This document shows, piece after piece, positions 8,582-17,396 of a stretch of 64,000 nt of DNA. The position numbers and the translations under genes were made by a program. Within the stretch, counting starts at the first letter, position 1. Every line of letters begins with the position of its first letter. Source of the DNA: Planctomycetota bacterium (lineage in GTDB: Bacteria; Planctomycetota; J058); NCBI GenBank assembly GCA_023954375.1, contig JAMLIC010000034.1, forward strand, positions 31,978 through 95,977, given 5' to 3'. The notes below the pieces were generated by a model, which worked only from the letters and a program-made list of their open reading frames with translations, made no database searches and was not told the DNA's origin.

Positions 8582-9633
8582 CACGATGCGCCCCCGGCAG
8601 CGCAAGCCGCCAGGTGCCGGAAGATCGCCGCGGGCGTGCGCAGCCCGTCGGCCACGCCGCGCGCCCCGGGTCCGAACACCCACGTCGGCACGCGCGACTT
8701 GGGGTGCCCGCGCGTGAAGCCCACCTGCTCGAGGTGCCCGTGGTCGCTCGTGACGACGACCCGCGCGTCCGGCGGCAGGGCGCGCAGGAGCGCGCCCAGG
8801 AACGCCTCGACCTCGGCGAACGTCTCGCGCGCAAGGTCGATGCGGTGCGTGTGCGCCACGAGGTCGGCCGTCTGGTACTTGTAGAAGACGAACCGGTGCT
8901 CGGCCGCCAGACCCGCCAGCACGGCCGCCGCCTCCTCGACCGTGCGCGGCGGCAGCGGCGCCGGGTCGAGCAGCGACAGGTCCATGGACCGCTCCAGCGC
9001 GTGGGTGAGCGTCGACGTGAGGGCCCGGCCCGCGCGCACGTCGTCCCACGTGCGCAGGCACACGCCCGCGCGGCGCGCGGCCAGCACGAACGGGTTCTGG
9101 TTCAGCTCCGCCAGCGTGAACAGCTCGGCCACACCGTGCTTGTCCGGGCCGGCGAGGCGCACCGGCGCGCCGCGGAGCGTGACCCGCGCCTCGACCTCCT
9201 CGCGCCCGAACGCGGGCAGGAGGTCCTCGACGTAGGAGCTGCGCAGGAAGGGCAGGTGCGCCGGGAACAGGGCGTTGGCGAGCGCGGCGCGGGGCGCGAA
9301 GCGGTGGAAGAGCGTGTCGCCCGAGAGCAGGCCCTCGAGGACCTGCTCGCGCAGGCCGAGCCCTTGCACGAGCCCGTGCTCGGCCAGGGCGTCGCGGCCG
9401 GTGAAGAGCGTCGTGTAGGTGATCGCGCACTCGATCGAGCCCTCGGTCCGGCCGCCCGTGACGTCGGTCTCGACGAGCGCACCCTCGACCGGCGCGTCGG
9501 GCAGGTCGAGGAGCGGGCCCGACCGGCCGCGCGGGAAGAGGAACGCGCTGCCCGCGTAGACGGACTCCGGCCGCGCGTGGCCGAGCGGGTCGATCCCGAC
9601 GCTGTCGAGGGCGACGAGCAGGACGGGCGTCAT
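8581..9633 (-). CDS. Alkaline-phosphatase-superfamily metalloenzyme (phosphoglycerate mutase / phosphopentomutase-like)
   Basis: The protein has 350 residues. It begins LLVALDSVGIDPLG, where the Asp is a metal ligand of the alkaline phosphatase superfamily, and carries FYKYQTADLVAHTH and VVVTSDHGHLEQ, the Asp/His metal-binding motifs found late in iPGM and phosphopentomutase. GHPKSRVPTWVFGP follows, as in this superfamily. It is shorter than classical iPGM (about 500 residues), nearer phosphopentomutase size, but the expected cap domain is not obvious. The reaction is probably phosphoryl transfer or hydrolysis with two divalent metals; the substrate is unknown. It is coupled to the RING-like membrane protein gene downstream. 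Confidence 0.7.
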   Translation of the reverse strand: MTPVLLVALDSVGIDPLGHARPESVYAGSAFLFPRGRSGPLLDLPDAPVEGALVETDVTGGRTEGSIECAITYTTLFTGRDALAEHGLVQGLGLREQVLEGLLSGDTLFHRFAPRAALANALFPAHLPFLRSSYVEDLLPAFGREEVEARVTLRGAPVRLAGPDKHGVAELFTLAELNQNPFVLAARRAGVCLRTWDDVRAGRALTSTLTHALERSMDLSLLDPAPLPPRTVEEAAAVLAGLAAEHRFVFYKYQTADLVAHTHRIDLARETFAEVEAFLGALLRALPPDARVVVTSDHGHLEQVGFTRGHPKSRVPTWVFGPGARGVADGLRTPAAIFRHLAACAAGGAS

Positions 9634-9640
9634 GGCGCGA

Positions 9641-10153
9641 TCATCGCACGAGGGCGGCGAGGCCCAGGGAGACGGCCGCCGTCGCGGCGAGCGCGACCAG
9701 CGCCGCGAGCCCTGGGCGCCGGGCGCGGCGCGGCCCGCGGGTGTCCTCGACGAAGAAGGCCAGCGCCGGCGCGAGCAGGAGCGACCCCGGGACGGCGAGC
9801 GAGGCCGCGTTCAGCTTCAGGAGCGAGAGGAGCAGGACGGCGTCGATGACCTTGCCCGCCGCCTGGTAGAGGACGACCGGGGTGAGCGCCCCGACGAGGA
9901 GCGGGAGCCTCCACGGGGCGAGGGCGAGGAGGCCGCCCCCCCTTTGCGCCGGCGCCGGGGTGGTGCGCGTCGGCGGACGCCGGCCCGAGCACCCGCGCGT
10001 GGGGCAGCGGCGCAGCGTCCGCGCGCACTCGGCGTGGAGCGCCGTGCGGCACCCGGCGCACCGGCGCACCTCGCCGCCCTCCAGGTCGTCGTGGCACACC
10101 GCGCAGCGCAGGGCCTTCGTCGCCGCCTCGACCCGGATCGCCAGCGCTGGCAT
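9641..10153 (-). CDS. RING-like zinc-finger membrane protein (paralogue of 8042-8581)
   Basis: From ATG 10153 the protein has 170 residues: CAVCHDDLEGGEVRRCAGC, then LHAEC and RCPTRGC, the same zinc-binding spacing as the gene at 8042-8581, followed by a linker and three hydrophobic helices. GGGAGGAAA just upstream of ATG 10153 decides the start over an in-frame ATG at 10207. It lies 7 bases upstream of the phosphomutase-like gene, so the order is zinc finger, metalloenzyme, zinc finger. Function unknown; the duplication around one enzyme suggests a membrane partner role. Confidence 0.7.
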   Translation of the reverse strand: MPALAIRVEAATKALRCAVCHDDLEGGEVRRCAGCRTALHAECARTLRRCPTRGCSGRRPPTRTTPAPAQRGGGLLALAPWRLPLLVGALTPVVLYQAAGKVIDAVLLLSLLKLNAASLAVPGSLLLAPALAFFVEDTRGPRRARRPGLAALVALAATAAVSLGLAALVR

Positions 10154-10256
10154 GAGGTTTCCTCCCGGCCCCTCGTGAGCAAGCGCCGCGGCACGCCGTA
10201 ACCCCATGCACGCGAACGGCGTGGCGGCAGAGACGTCGAAGCGTCGACGGTCGCCG

Positions 10257-10541
10257 TCAGAGCACGCCGCCGAGGAGGACCAGCAGCAGCAGGACGATGG
10301 AGCCGACGACGACGAGCAGCGCGACGAAGGTCATCGGCCAGACGAACGCAAGTCCACCCGGAACGAGCCACAGGAGGCGCTCGAGGCGATCTTTGTCCCG
10401 GGCCGGCCGGCGCGGCGCCCGGGCGAGCGGCGGGGTCGGCACCGCGACCGCGCACCCGTGGGTGGGGCACCGGCCGCCCACATTCAAGGGATTGCCAGTC
10501 CGGGACGTGCTCCGATCGCCCGCCCCTCGCGAGCGCATCAC
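10257..10541 (-). pseudogene. Truncated third copy of the RING-like membrane protein
   Basis: The reading frame encodes 94 residues. From RCPTHGC onwards it matches the two paralogues (last zinc ligands, Pro/Arg-rich linker, two hydrophobic helices), but the first CxxC and LHAEC motifs are missing. The DNA where they should be is a copy of a dispersed repeat (10498-10544), so the N-terminus probably has no protein origin. It may still be translated from ATG 10541 or 10538 as a small membrane protein. Confidence 0.5.
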
Positions 10542-10544
10542 TCG
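10498..10544 (-). repeat. Copy A of a dispersed ~47-bp repeat
   Basis: Read on the minus strand it starts CGAGTGATGCGCTCGCGAG and ends GTCCCGGAC. It is nearly identical to 33430-33476 on the + strand, with two mismatches between the blocks. It occupies the 5' end of the truncated zinc-finger gene and lies just after the tldE-like gene's stop. Confidence 0.8.
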
Positions 10545-10551
10545 TCGCAGG

Positions 10552-11874
10552 TCACAGCGTGAACGAGAAGTCGTTCACCAGCGCGCCGGGCAGGCGCCCG
10601 CTCACGGTCGAGCGCTTGAAGTAGGTGTCGCTGTCCAGGATCATCTCGCGCTCGGCCGTCAGCCCGTCGAGGTTCTGCCCGAGCACGCGGTAGATCGTCT
10701 CGTCGAAGCGCATGACGTCGAGCGGCGCCTTGATCTGGCCGTTCTCCACCCAGAAGGTGGCGAAGCGCGTCATGCCCGTCGTGCGGCAGGCGGTGCGGTC
10801 GGAGTAGTTCAGGTACCACAGGTTCCCGACCCACACGCCCGTGTCGAGGCGCGCCAGCGCGTCGGCCTGCGGCACGGTCCCGGCCGAGACCTCGACCGAC
10901 TCGGGCGTCTCGCGCGACGACGCGCCGTTCGTCGGCACGCCGTACTCCTGCGCCGAGCGCGGCGAGACGAGGCACTGCGCGAAGGCGCCGTCCTTGATCA
11001 GGTCCACGCGCTCGGGGCGGATGAACCCGGCGCCCTGGAAGTTCGGCGCCACGCCCTGCGCCGTGTGCTCCGTGATGCTCACCCCGGGCGCCAGGCGCGC
11101 GTCGCCCTCGATCATCCGGATCAGCGGCGTCTGCTTCGTCCGGTGCGCCTTGAGGCCGAAGCCGCCCCACGAGAGGAGCCCCACGAGCTCGTAGAGGGCG
11201 GCCGGCGTCAGGTAGACGCGGTACTGCCCCGGCTTGATCGACACCGGCGTGTGGGCGACGACGGCGAGCTGCTCGGTCGCGAGCTCGACCTTGCGGGCGA
11301 ACGCGGCCGGGTCCCACTCGAAGCCGGCGTAGTTCGTCTTCACCGCCTTGTCGGCGCGGTGGTAGAAGCACCAGTCGAGGTTGTAGCTGTAGCTCGTGTA
11401 CCAGTTGCGCTGGCCGAGCGAGCTGGCGAACCCGCTGTGGATCCCGCCGGCCGCGTAGATCCCGACCAGGTCGCGCCCCTGGCCGGCGTCGCGCACGGCG
11501 CCGACCGCGGCCGCGCCGTCCGGGAGGCGGTTCTCCGCCGCGCGCTCGCCCGAGCGCACCTCGGTGGCGTAGAGGAGGTAGGGGTCCTCGGGGACGTGCG
11601 CCCGCGTCTCGCGCAGGTCCTTCACCAGGTCGACGAGCCGCGGCCGGTCGAGCTCGAGGTCGCCCGTGAGCGTCGTCGTCCCGGCCGCGTGGCGGCGGCC
11701 CTCGATCAGGTCGACGGTGATCGCGCGCTGGGTGACGGCGCCGGCCTGGCGCACGGCGCTCTTGTTGAAGCGGACGAAGTCCGAGTCCTCACCCGAGAAG
11801 CTGGCCGTGTAGACCTCGTCCTTCTGCAGGAGGCCCTGGAGGACGTCGGCGACGTCGTTGAAGTACTCCTGCAC
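10552..11874 (-). CDS. TldE/PmbA-type metalloprotease partner subunit
   Basis: The protein has 440 residues, the normal size for TldE/PmbA. It lacks the HExxxH zinc motif of TldD, as the partner subunit does. Family features include YTASFSGEDSDFVRFNKSAV near the N-terminus, GGIHSGFASSLGQRNW in the middle, and WYLNYSDRTACRTTGMTRFA near the C-terminus. TldD/TldE form a heterodimer that degrades unfolded peptides and matures some RiPP-type peptides such as microcin B17. GTG 11874 begins 2 bases after the stop of the tldD-like gene, with GGAGGGG upstream, so the two are coupled. The substrate in this organism is unknown. Confidence 0.85.
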   Translation of the reverse strand: MQEYFNDVADVLQGLLQKDEVYTASFSGEDSDFVRFNKSAVRQAGAVTQRAITVDLIEGRRHAAGTTTLTGDLELDRPRLVDLVKDLRETRAHVPEDPYLLYATEVRSGERAAENRLPDGAAAVGAVRDAGQGRDLVGIYAAGGIHSGFASSLGQRNWYTSYSYNLDWCFYHRADKAVKTNYAGFEWDPAAFARKVELATEQLAVVAHTPVSIKPGQYRVYLTPAALYELVGLLSWGGFGLKAHRTKQTPLIRMIEGDARLAPGVSITEHTAQGVAPNFQGAGFIRPERVDLIKDGAFAQCLVSPRSAQEYGVPTNGASSRETPESVEVSAGTVPQADALARLDTGVWVGNLWYLNYSDRTACRTTGMTRFATFWVENGQIKAPLDVMRFDETIYRVLGQNLDGLTAEREMILDSDTYFKRSTVSGRLPGALVNDFSFTL

Positions 11875-11876
11875 GG

Positions 11877-13310
11877 CTACGCCCCTCCGAACACGTCGAC
11901 CGCGGCGAACAGGCACGCCGGCGTGGCGTGCCCGACGCGGATGATCTGGTTGGGCTCGCCCTTGCCGCAGTTGGGCGTGCCCATGACGAGGAAGCTCCGC
12001 TCGTCGCCGACCATCTTCAGGTTGCGCCAGAAGGTGGCCGAGATCCCGCGGTAGTTCGGCTTCCTGACCACCTTCGTCAGCTGACCGTCCTCGATCAGCC
12101 GCCCCAGCTCGCAGCCGAACTGGAACTTGTTGCGCGAGTCGTCGATCGACCAGGAGCAGTTGGTCTCCATGTAGACCCCGCGCTCGACGGCCTTGACCAT
12201 GTCCTCGAAGCTCGACGCGCCCGGCTCGACGTTGAGGTTCGCCATGCGGTCGATCGGCGGGCGGTTCCAGCTCATGGCCCGCGCGTTGGCCACGCCCTCG
12301 AGCCCGGCGCGCGCCTGCGAGGTGCGGCCGCCGAGCGGGCGGAGCAGGAGGCCGTCCTTGATCACGAACTCCCGGCGCGCGGGCGTCCCCTCGTCGTCGA
12401 AGGCGTAGCTGGCGAGCTGCTCGGGGCGCGTCGGGTCGAAGGTGACGTTCAGGAGCTTCGAGCCGTACTGGTAGGTGCCGAACATGTCGGGGGTGACGAA
12501 GCTCGTGCCGGCGTAGTTGCGCTCGTCGCCCAGGATCCGGTCGAGCTCGAGCGGGTGGCCGATCGACTCGTGGATCTGCAGGATCATCTGGTCGGGCGCG
12601 AGCAGGAGGTCCATGCTCCCCGACGGGCAGTCGGGCGCGCCGAGGAGCTCCAGCGCCTCGCGGCCGATCCGCGGCGCGGCGGCGCGGAACTCGAACTGGT
12701 CGAGGACCTCGAGCCCGCCCTGGCGGCAGAAGGCGTGCCCGCCGAAGGTGCGCGTCTGCGACTCGACCCCCTCGGCCGCCGTCGCGTGCATGCCGGGCAT
12801 GAGGGCGCGCAGGCGCTGGTGGAGCCGCCCGCCCTCGGACGAGAGGAGGAGCGTCTCGACGTCGACGGCCCAGAGCGACGCCTCCCAGTCGACGATCCGC
12901 GGGTCGACCTTGAGGCGCGCGCTCTCGCCGCGCAGGAGGTCGAGCTTCTCGGGGAGCGGCGACGCCTCCCACGCGCGCGCCACGGGCGAGGCGTACTCCC
13001 CCTGCGCCGTGACGGGCGGGACCTGCGCCACGTCGAGGACGAGCTTGCCGGCCGTGCGGTGGGCCCACTCGGTCGCCCGGGCGAACGCGCGCCGCAGCCC
13101 GGCCTCGCTCAGGTCGCTCGTGGCCGCGTAGCCGACGCCGCCCTTGTCGACGACGGTGACCATGACGCCCGCGTCGGCGCTCTTCTGCACCGGCTGCACG
13201 ACGTCCTGGCGGACGGAGACCTGCTCGTGGCGCTCCTGCATGAACCGGAGCGAGCAGCGGTCGACCTTGGGCGCGGCCGCCCGGAAGCGGCGCTCGAGCA
13301 CGTCCAGCAT
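11877..13310 (-). CDS. tldD: TldD-type zinc metalloprotease subunit
   Basis: The protein has 477 residues from ATG 13310, chosen over an in-frame ATG at 13340 because GAGG sits 7 bases before it. The catalytic motif HESIGH (HExxxH) lies near residue 245 (LLAPDQMILQIHESIGHPLE), followed by the family-typical GTSFVTPDMFG and the C-terminal RVGHATPACLF. It supplies the zinc site of the TldD/TldE heterodimer and is the first gene of the pair. The start is 77 bases from the divergent kinase gene, so both promoters lie in that gap. Confidence 0.88.
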   Translation of the reverse strand: MLDVLERRFRAAAPKVDRCSLRFMQERHEQVSVRQDVVQPVQKSADAGVMVTVVDKGGVGYAATSDLSEAGLRRAFARATEWAHRTAGKLVLDVAQVPPVTAQGEYASPVARAWEASPLPEKLDLLRGESARLKVDPRIVDWEASLWAVDVETLLLSSEGGRLHQRLRALMPGMHATAAEGVESQTRTFGGHAFCRQGGLEVLDQFEFRAAAPRIGREALELLGAPDCPSGSMDLLLAPDQMILQIHESIGHPLELDRILGDERNYAGTSFVTPDMFGTYQYGSKLLNVTFDPTRPEQLASYAFDDEGTPARREFVIKDGLLLRPLGGRTSQARAGLEGVANARAMSWNRPPIDRMANLNVEPGASSFEDMVKAVERGVYMETNCSWSIDDSRNKFQFGCELGRLIEDGQLTKVVRKPNYRGISATFWRNLKMVGDERSFLVMGTPNCGKGEPNQIIRVGHATPACLFAAVDVFGGA

Positions 13311-13387
13311 GACGAAACCTCGTGGTGGGGAGCGGGGCAAGATACCACGCGCTTGCAGGCCGACGGCACCCCGAGCAGGATGGCGCC

Positions 13388-15244
13388 GTGCGCGACGCGT
13401 GGTGCGGCCGGCGGGTCGGCCCGTTCCAGATCGAGGGGCTGCTGGGCAAGGGCGCCATGGGCGCCGTCTACCGCGCGCGCGACGTCGCGGCCGCGCGCGA
13501 CGTCGCGCTCAAGGTGCTCCTCGACCAGCGCCTCGACGACAAGCACCGCGCGCGCTTCGAGCGCGAGGGGCAGGTCACGGCGGGGCTCGAGCACCCGCAC
13601 GTCGTGCGCGTCTACTCGGCGGGCGAGCTGCCGGGCGGCGTGCCGTTCCTCTCCTACGAGCTGGTCGAGGGGGCGCGCTCGCTGCAGGCGGCGTGCGAGG
13701 GCGCGGACGTCGCGCGCAGGGTCGCCTGGGTGCGCGACGCCGCGCGCGCGCTCGGCTACGCGCACGCGCGCGGCGTCGTCCACCGCGACGTCAAGCCCGA
13801 CAACCTCCTCGTCGACGCGCAGGGCGCGCTGCGCGTGGCCGACTTCGGCATGGCGTGGGCGGCGGGGCTCGACCGGCTCACGCGCACGGGCGCCCTCGTG
13901 GGCACGCCCTACTTCATGGCGCCCGAGCAGCTCTCCTGCGACGGCCAGTCGGCCCGCGCCTCGTGGGACGTGTGGGCGCTCGGGGTCACGCTCTACGTGG
14001 TCCTCACGGGCGAGTACCCCTTCAAGGGCGACTCGCTCGAGGCCTTGACCGTCCGCGTCGTCGCCCATGACCCCGAGCCGCCGAGCGCCCTGCGCCCGGA
14101 GGTGTCGCCCGCGCTCGACGCGGTCTGCCTCCGCTGCCTGGAGAAGGACCCGAAGCGGCGCTACGCCGACGGCGAGGCGCTGGCCGTCGAGCTCGACCGC
14201 GTGCTCAAGGGCGAGCAGGTCGAGGCGCGCCGCCCGCTCGTCTCGCGCGCGGCGCGGCGCAGGGCCGCCCTCGCCGCGGCCCCGGGGCTCGTGTTCGCGC
14301 TCGGCCTCGTGGCGGTGTTCCTGGCGCCGACGCCGGGCGCCTCGCGGCCGGGGCCCCTCGCGGTCGAGCCCCCGCCGCCGCCCCCGGCGCCTGCGCCCGA
14401 GGAGCCCGACGAGCCCGAGGAGGCGCCCGACGAGCCCGCGCCGCCCTTGCCCGACGACGTGGCGAGCCGGTCCTTCGCCGCGCCCGAGCCGCCCGAGGGC
14501 CTGACGCTCGTCGGCCGCGGCGCGTGGGCCACGGCGCACGGGGGCGTGACCCAGGCGATGAAGGCCCTCGGCAGCTACTACAAGAGCGGCAAGGAGGGCT
14601 TCCCCCGCGACCCGCGGGAGGCGGCGCGCTGGTACGCGCGCGGGGCGGAGCTCGGGGACCCCGACTGCATGTCGGAGCTCGGGCGCGCCCACCTCGTCGG
14701 GCTCGGCGTGGAGAAGGACGCGGCGCGCGCCGTCCTGCTCCTCGAGCAGGCGGCGGAGCTCGGCAACGCCTTCGCCATGCGCGAGCTGGGCGACCTGTTC
14801 TTCAAGGGCGGCGAGGTGGAGCGCGACCTCGCCCGCGCGCTCGAGTGGTACGAGCGGCACCTGGCGCGCAAGCCCGGCTCGACCCTCGTGGCCGTGCACG
14901 CGGCCATGATCCTGCGCGAGGGGGCGCCGGGCGTCCCGCCCGACCCGGCCCGCGCGCTCGCCATGCTCGAGGCCGCGCAGGGCAAGGAGGCCTTCGTCGC
15001 GCGCGAGCTGGCCGTGTCGCTGCGCGACGGGCTCGGCTGCCCGCCCGACGAGCCGCGCGCGCGCGCCCTCCTCGAGCGCGCGGCGGCGAGGGACGACTGG
15101 TCGCTCGTGCTGCTGGCCGAGATGCTCGCCCGGGGCCGCGGCGGACCGCGCGACCTGCCCCGCGCGCGGGCGCTCCTCGACGAGGCGGTGCGCCGCGACG
15201 TGCGCGGGGCCAAGGAGGCGCGACGGGCGCTGCCGGCCGAGTAG
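13388..15244 (+). CDS. Membrane-bound Ser/Thr protein kinase with C-terminal Sel1 repeats
   Basis: About 618 residues from GTG 13388; an ATG at 13322 is in frame but lies almost on the divergent tldD start. The Hanks kinase domain is complete: GKGAMG loop, VALK lysine (about residue 40), HRDVKPDN (about 132), DFG (about 151), and GTPYFMAPEQ. One membrane helix (about 297-313) leads to a Pro/Glu-rich linker and at least five Sel1-like repeats (YKSGKEGFPRDPREAARWY, AHLVGLGVEKDAARAVLLL), predicted to be extracytoplasmic. Such kinases pass an outside signal to cytoplasmic targets. It ends 2 bases from the convergent radical SAM gene. Confidence 0.85.
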   Translation: MRDAWCGRRVGPFQIEGLLGKGAMGAVYRARDVAAARDVALKVLLDQRLDDKHRARFEREGQVTAGLEHPHVVRVYSAGELPGGVPFLSYELVEGARSLQAACEGADVARRVAWVRDAARALGYAHARGVVHRDVKPDNLLVDAQGALRVADFGMAWAAGLDRLTRTGALVGTPYFMAPEQLSCDGQSARASWDVWALGVTLYVVLTGEYPFKGDSLEALTVRVVAHDPEPPSALRPEVSPALDAVCLRCLEKDPKRRYADGEALAVELDRVLKGEQVEARRPLVSRAARRRAALAAAPGLVFALGLVAVFLAPTPGASRPGPLAVEPPPPPPAPAPEEPDEPEEAPDEPAPPLPDDVASRSFAAPEPPEGLTLVGRGAWATAHGGVTQAMKALGSYYKSGKEGFPRDPREAARWYARGAELGDPDCMSELGRAHLVGLGVEKDAARAVLLLEQAAELGNAFAMRELGDLFFKGGEVERDLARALEWYERHLARKPGSTLVAVHAAMILREGAPGVPPDPARALAMLEAAQGKEAFVARELAVSLRDGLGCPPDEPRARALLERAAARDDWSLVLLAEMLARGRGGPRDLPRARALLDEAVRRDVRGAKEARRALPAE

Positions 15245-15246
15245 GC

Positions 15247-17298
15247 CTACCGCCCCTCGCGCCGGCCCGGCCGGTACCCCTTCACGCCCTCGCGCCGCCG
15301 CCGGTCGTCGTGACGGCGGCCCGCGCGCCCGACGGGCGGCGGGACGTGGATCGTGCCGTCCACCGGCGGCCGCACGGGCGGGGCCTCGGGGTCAGCCTCC
15401 GGATCGACGTGGTCGTCGTCGTCGTCGTCGCGCCCGAGCGCGCGCTGGGCCTGCGCCCGCCGCGCCTCGAGCGCCTCCTTCGGCGGCGTGGGCGGGATCA
15501 GGGCGTCGCAGTGGGCGCCGATCAGGTCGGTGCGCCCGGCCTTCTGCAGGGCCTCGCGCACGAGGAACCAGTTGGCCGGCTTGAAGAACTGCATGAGCGC
15601 GCGCTGAAGGCGCCGGTCGCGCATGCCCTTGGCCACGGGGACGGGCTTCAGCGTGATCGGGTCGAGGCCCGTGTGGTACATGGCCGTCGCCACGTCCATG
15701 GGCGACGGGATGAAGTCCTGCACCTGGTCGGGGCGGTAGCCGGTGCGCTTGAGGAACAGGGCCAGCTCGATCATGGCGTCGAGGTCCGAGCCCGGGTGGC
15801 TGGCGATGAAGTAGGGGACGAGCTCCTGCCGCTTGCCGACCTCCTTGGAGGCCCGCTGGAACTCGTCGGTGAAGCGCTCGAACTCGCCCGCCGACGGCTT
15901 CTTCATCAGGTCGAGCACGCGGTCCGACGCGTGCTCGGGCGCGACCTTGAGCCGCCCGCCCGTGTGGTGCTTGGCGACCTCCGCCACGTAGCCGGGCGAG
16001 CGCGCCGCGAGGTCCATGCGGATCCCCGAGGCCACGAACACCTTGCGCACGCCGTCGACCCGGCGCGACGCGCGCATGAGGTCGATCACCGGGCCGTGGT
16101 CGGTGCCCAGGAGCTTGCAGACCTTCGGGTGGACGCACGAGAGCCGGCGGCAGGTCTTCTCCACCTCGGGCTTCGTGCAGCGCATCTCGTACATGTTGGC
16201 GGTCGGGCCGCCCAGGTCGCTCACGACGCCCTTGAAGTCGGGGTCGTCGTTGAACCCCTCGAGCTCGCGCAGGATCGAGGCCTTCGAGCGCGACTGGATG
16301 ATCCGCCCCTGGTGCGTGGTGATCGAGCAGAAGGTGCAGCCGCCGAAGCAGCCGCGCATGATCTGCACCGAGTGCTTGATCACCTCGAACGCCGGGATCT
16401 TCTCCCTGTAGCTCGGGTGCGGCCGCCGCGTGTAGGGGAGCTCGTGGATCCGGTCGAGCTCGGCCTGGTCGAGGGGGAGCTGCGGCGGCGTCTGCACGAC
16501 CGCGCGGTCGCCGTGCGCCTGCACGAGCGTCTTCGCGTTGAACGGGTTGCTGTGGTGGTGGATCTGCCGCGTGGCCTTCGCGAACGCGACCGGGTCCCTC
16601 TTCACGTCCTCGAACGACGGCAGCCGCTCGACCCCGTCCTCCGGGCGCGGCTCCTTCGCGCCCAGCGCGTAGACGAGCCCGCGCAGGTCGCGGCAGTCGC
16701 GGAGCGTCTTGCCGGCGGCGAGGCGGCGCGCGACCTCGACGATCGTGGCCTCGCCCATGCCGTAGACGATCGCGTCGGCCTTGGCGTCGAGGAGGATCGA
16801 GCCGCGGACGGTGTCGCTCCAGTAGTCGTAGTGGGCCAGGCGGCGCAGCGACGCCTCGACCGCCCCGGCGATCACGGGCACGCCCTTCCACGCCTCGCGG
16901 GAGCGCTGGCAGTAGGCCAGCGTGGCCCGGTCGGGCCGCAGGCCGATCCGACCGCCCGGCGAGTAGGCGTCGTCGTTGCGCACCTTCCGGTTCGCCGTGT
17001 AGTGGTTGATCATCGAGTCCATGTTCCCGGCGCCGACGCCGAAGAACAGACGCGGCCGGCCGAACAGGCGCCACGGCTCGCACGTGCGCCAGTCGGGCTG
17101 GGCCAGGATCGCCACGCGGAAGCCCGCCGCCTCGAGGACGCGGCCGATCACCGCGGTGCCGAAGCTCGGGTGGTCGACGTAGGCGTCGCCCGAGACGAGG
17201 ACGACGTCCACCTCGTCCCAGCCCCGCGCGCGGACCTCGTCCGGGGTCATGGGCAGGGGCCGAGGCGTGTTGCGAGCGTGCGGGAGGGGGCGGGGCAT
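15247..17298 (-). CDS. ygiQ: YgiQ/UPF0313-family radical SAM protein
   Basis: The protein has 683 residues. The radical SAM cluster motif CFGGCTFC (CxxxCxxC, about residues 316-323) sits in MRGCFGGCTFCSITTHQG, which is diagnostic of the UPF0313/YgiQ family. Other family motifs are present: VVLVSGDAYVDHPSFGTAVIGR at the N-terminus, ending in that long conserved stretch, and the SKASI and GGPTANMYEM segments. The N-terminal half resembles a cobalamin-binding-like fold. It should bind a 4Fe-4S cluster and S-adenosylmethionine; the reaction is unknown. A Gly/Arg/Asp-rich tail follows the catalytic part. It appears monocistronic. Confidence 0.9.
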   Translation of the reverse strand: MPRPLPHARNTPRPLPMTPDEVRARGWDEVDVVLVSGDAYVDHPSFGTAVIGRVLEAAGFRVAILAQPDWRTCEPWRLFGRPRLFFGVGAGNMDSMINHYTANRKVRNDDAYSPGGRIGLRPDRATLAYCQRSREAWKGVPVIAGAVEASLRRLAHYDYWSDTVRGSILLDAKADAIVYGMGEATIVEVARRLAAGKTLRDCRDLRGLVYALGAKEPRPEDGVERLPSFEDVKRDPVAFAKATRQIHHHSNPFNAKTLVQAHGDRAVVQTPPQLPLDQAELDRIHELPYTRRPHPSYREKIPAFEVIKHSVQIMRGCFGGCTFCSITTHQGRIIQSRSKASILRELEGFNDDPDFKGVVSDLGGPTANMYEMRCTKPEVEKTCRRLSCVHPKVCKLLGTDHGPVIDLMRASRRVDGVRKVFVASGIRMDLAARSPGYVAEVAKHHTGGRLKVAPEHASDRVLDLMKKPSAGEFERFTDEFQRASKEVGKRQELVPYFIASHPGSDLDAMIELALFLKRTGYRPDQVQDFIPSPMDVATAMYHTGLDPITLKPVPVAKGMRDRRLQRALMQFFKPANWFLVREALQKAGRTDLIGAHCDALIPPTPPKEALEARRAQAQRALGRDDDDDDHVDPEADPEAPPVRPPVDGTIHVPPPVGRAGRRHDDRRRREGVKGYRPGRREGR

Positions 17299-17396
17299 GA
17301 CCCAACCAGCGTCGAGCGGGATGGTGGGGAAGTCAAGCGACGTGATTCATGCATGGGCATGACGGGTCAATGACGGCGCAGGGTCAGGCTGCACGC

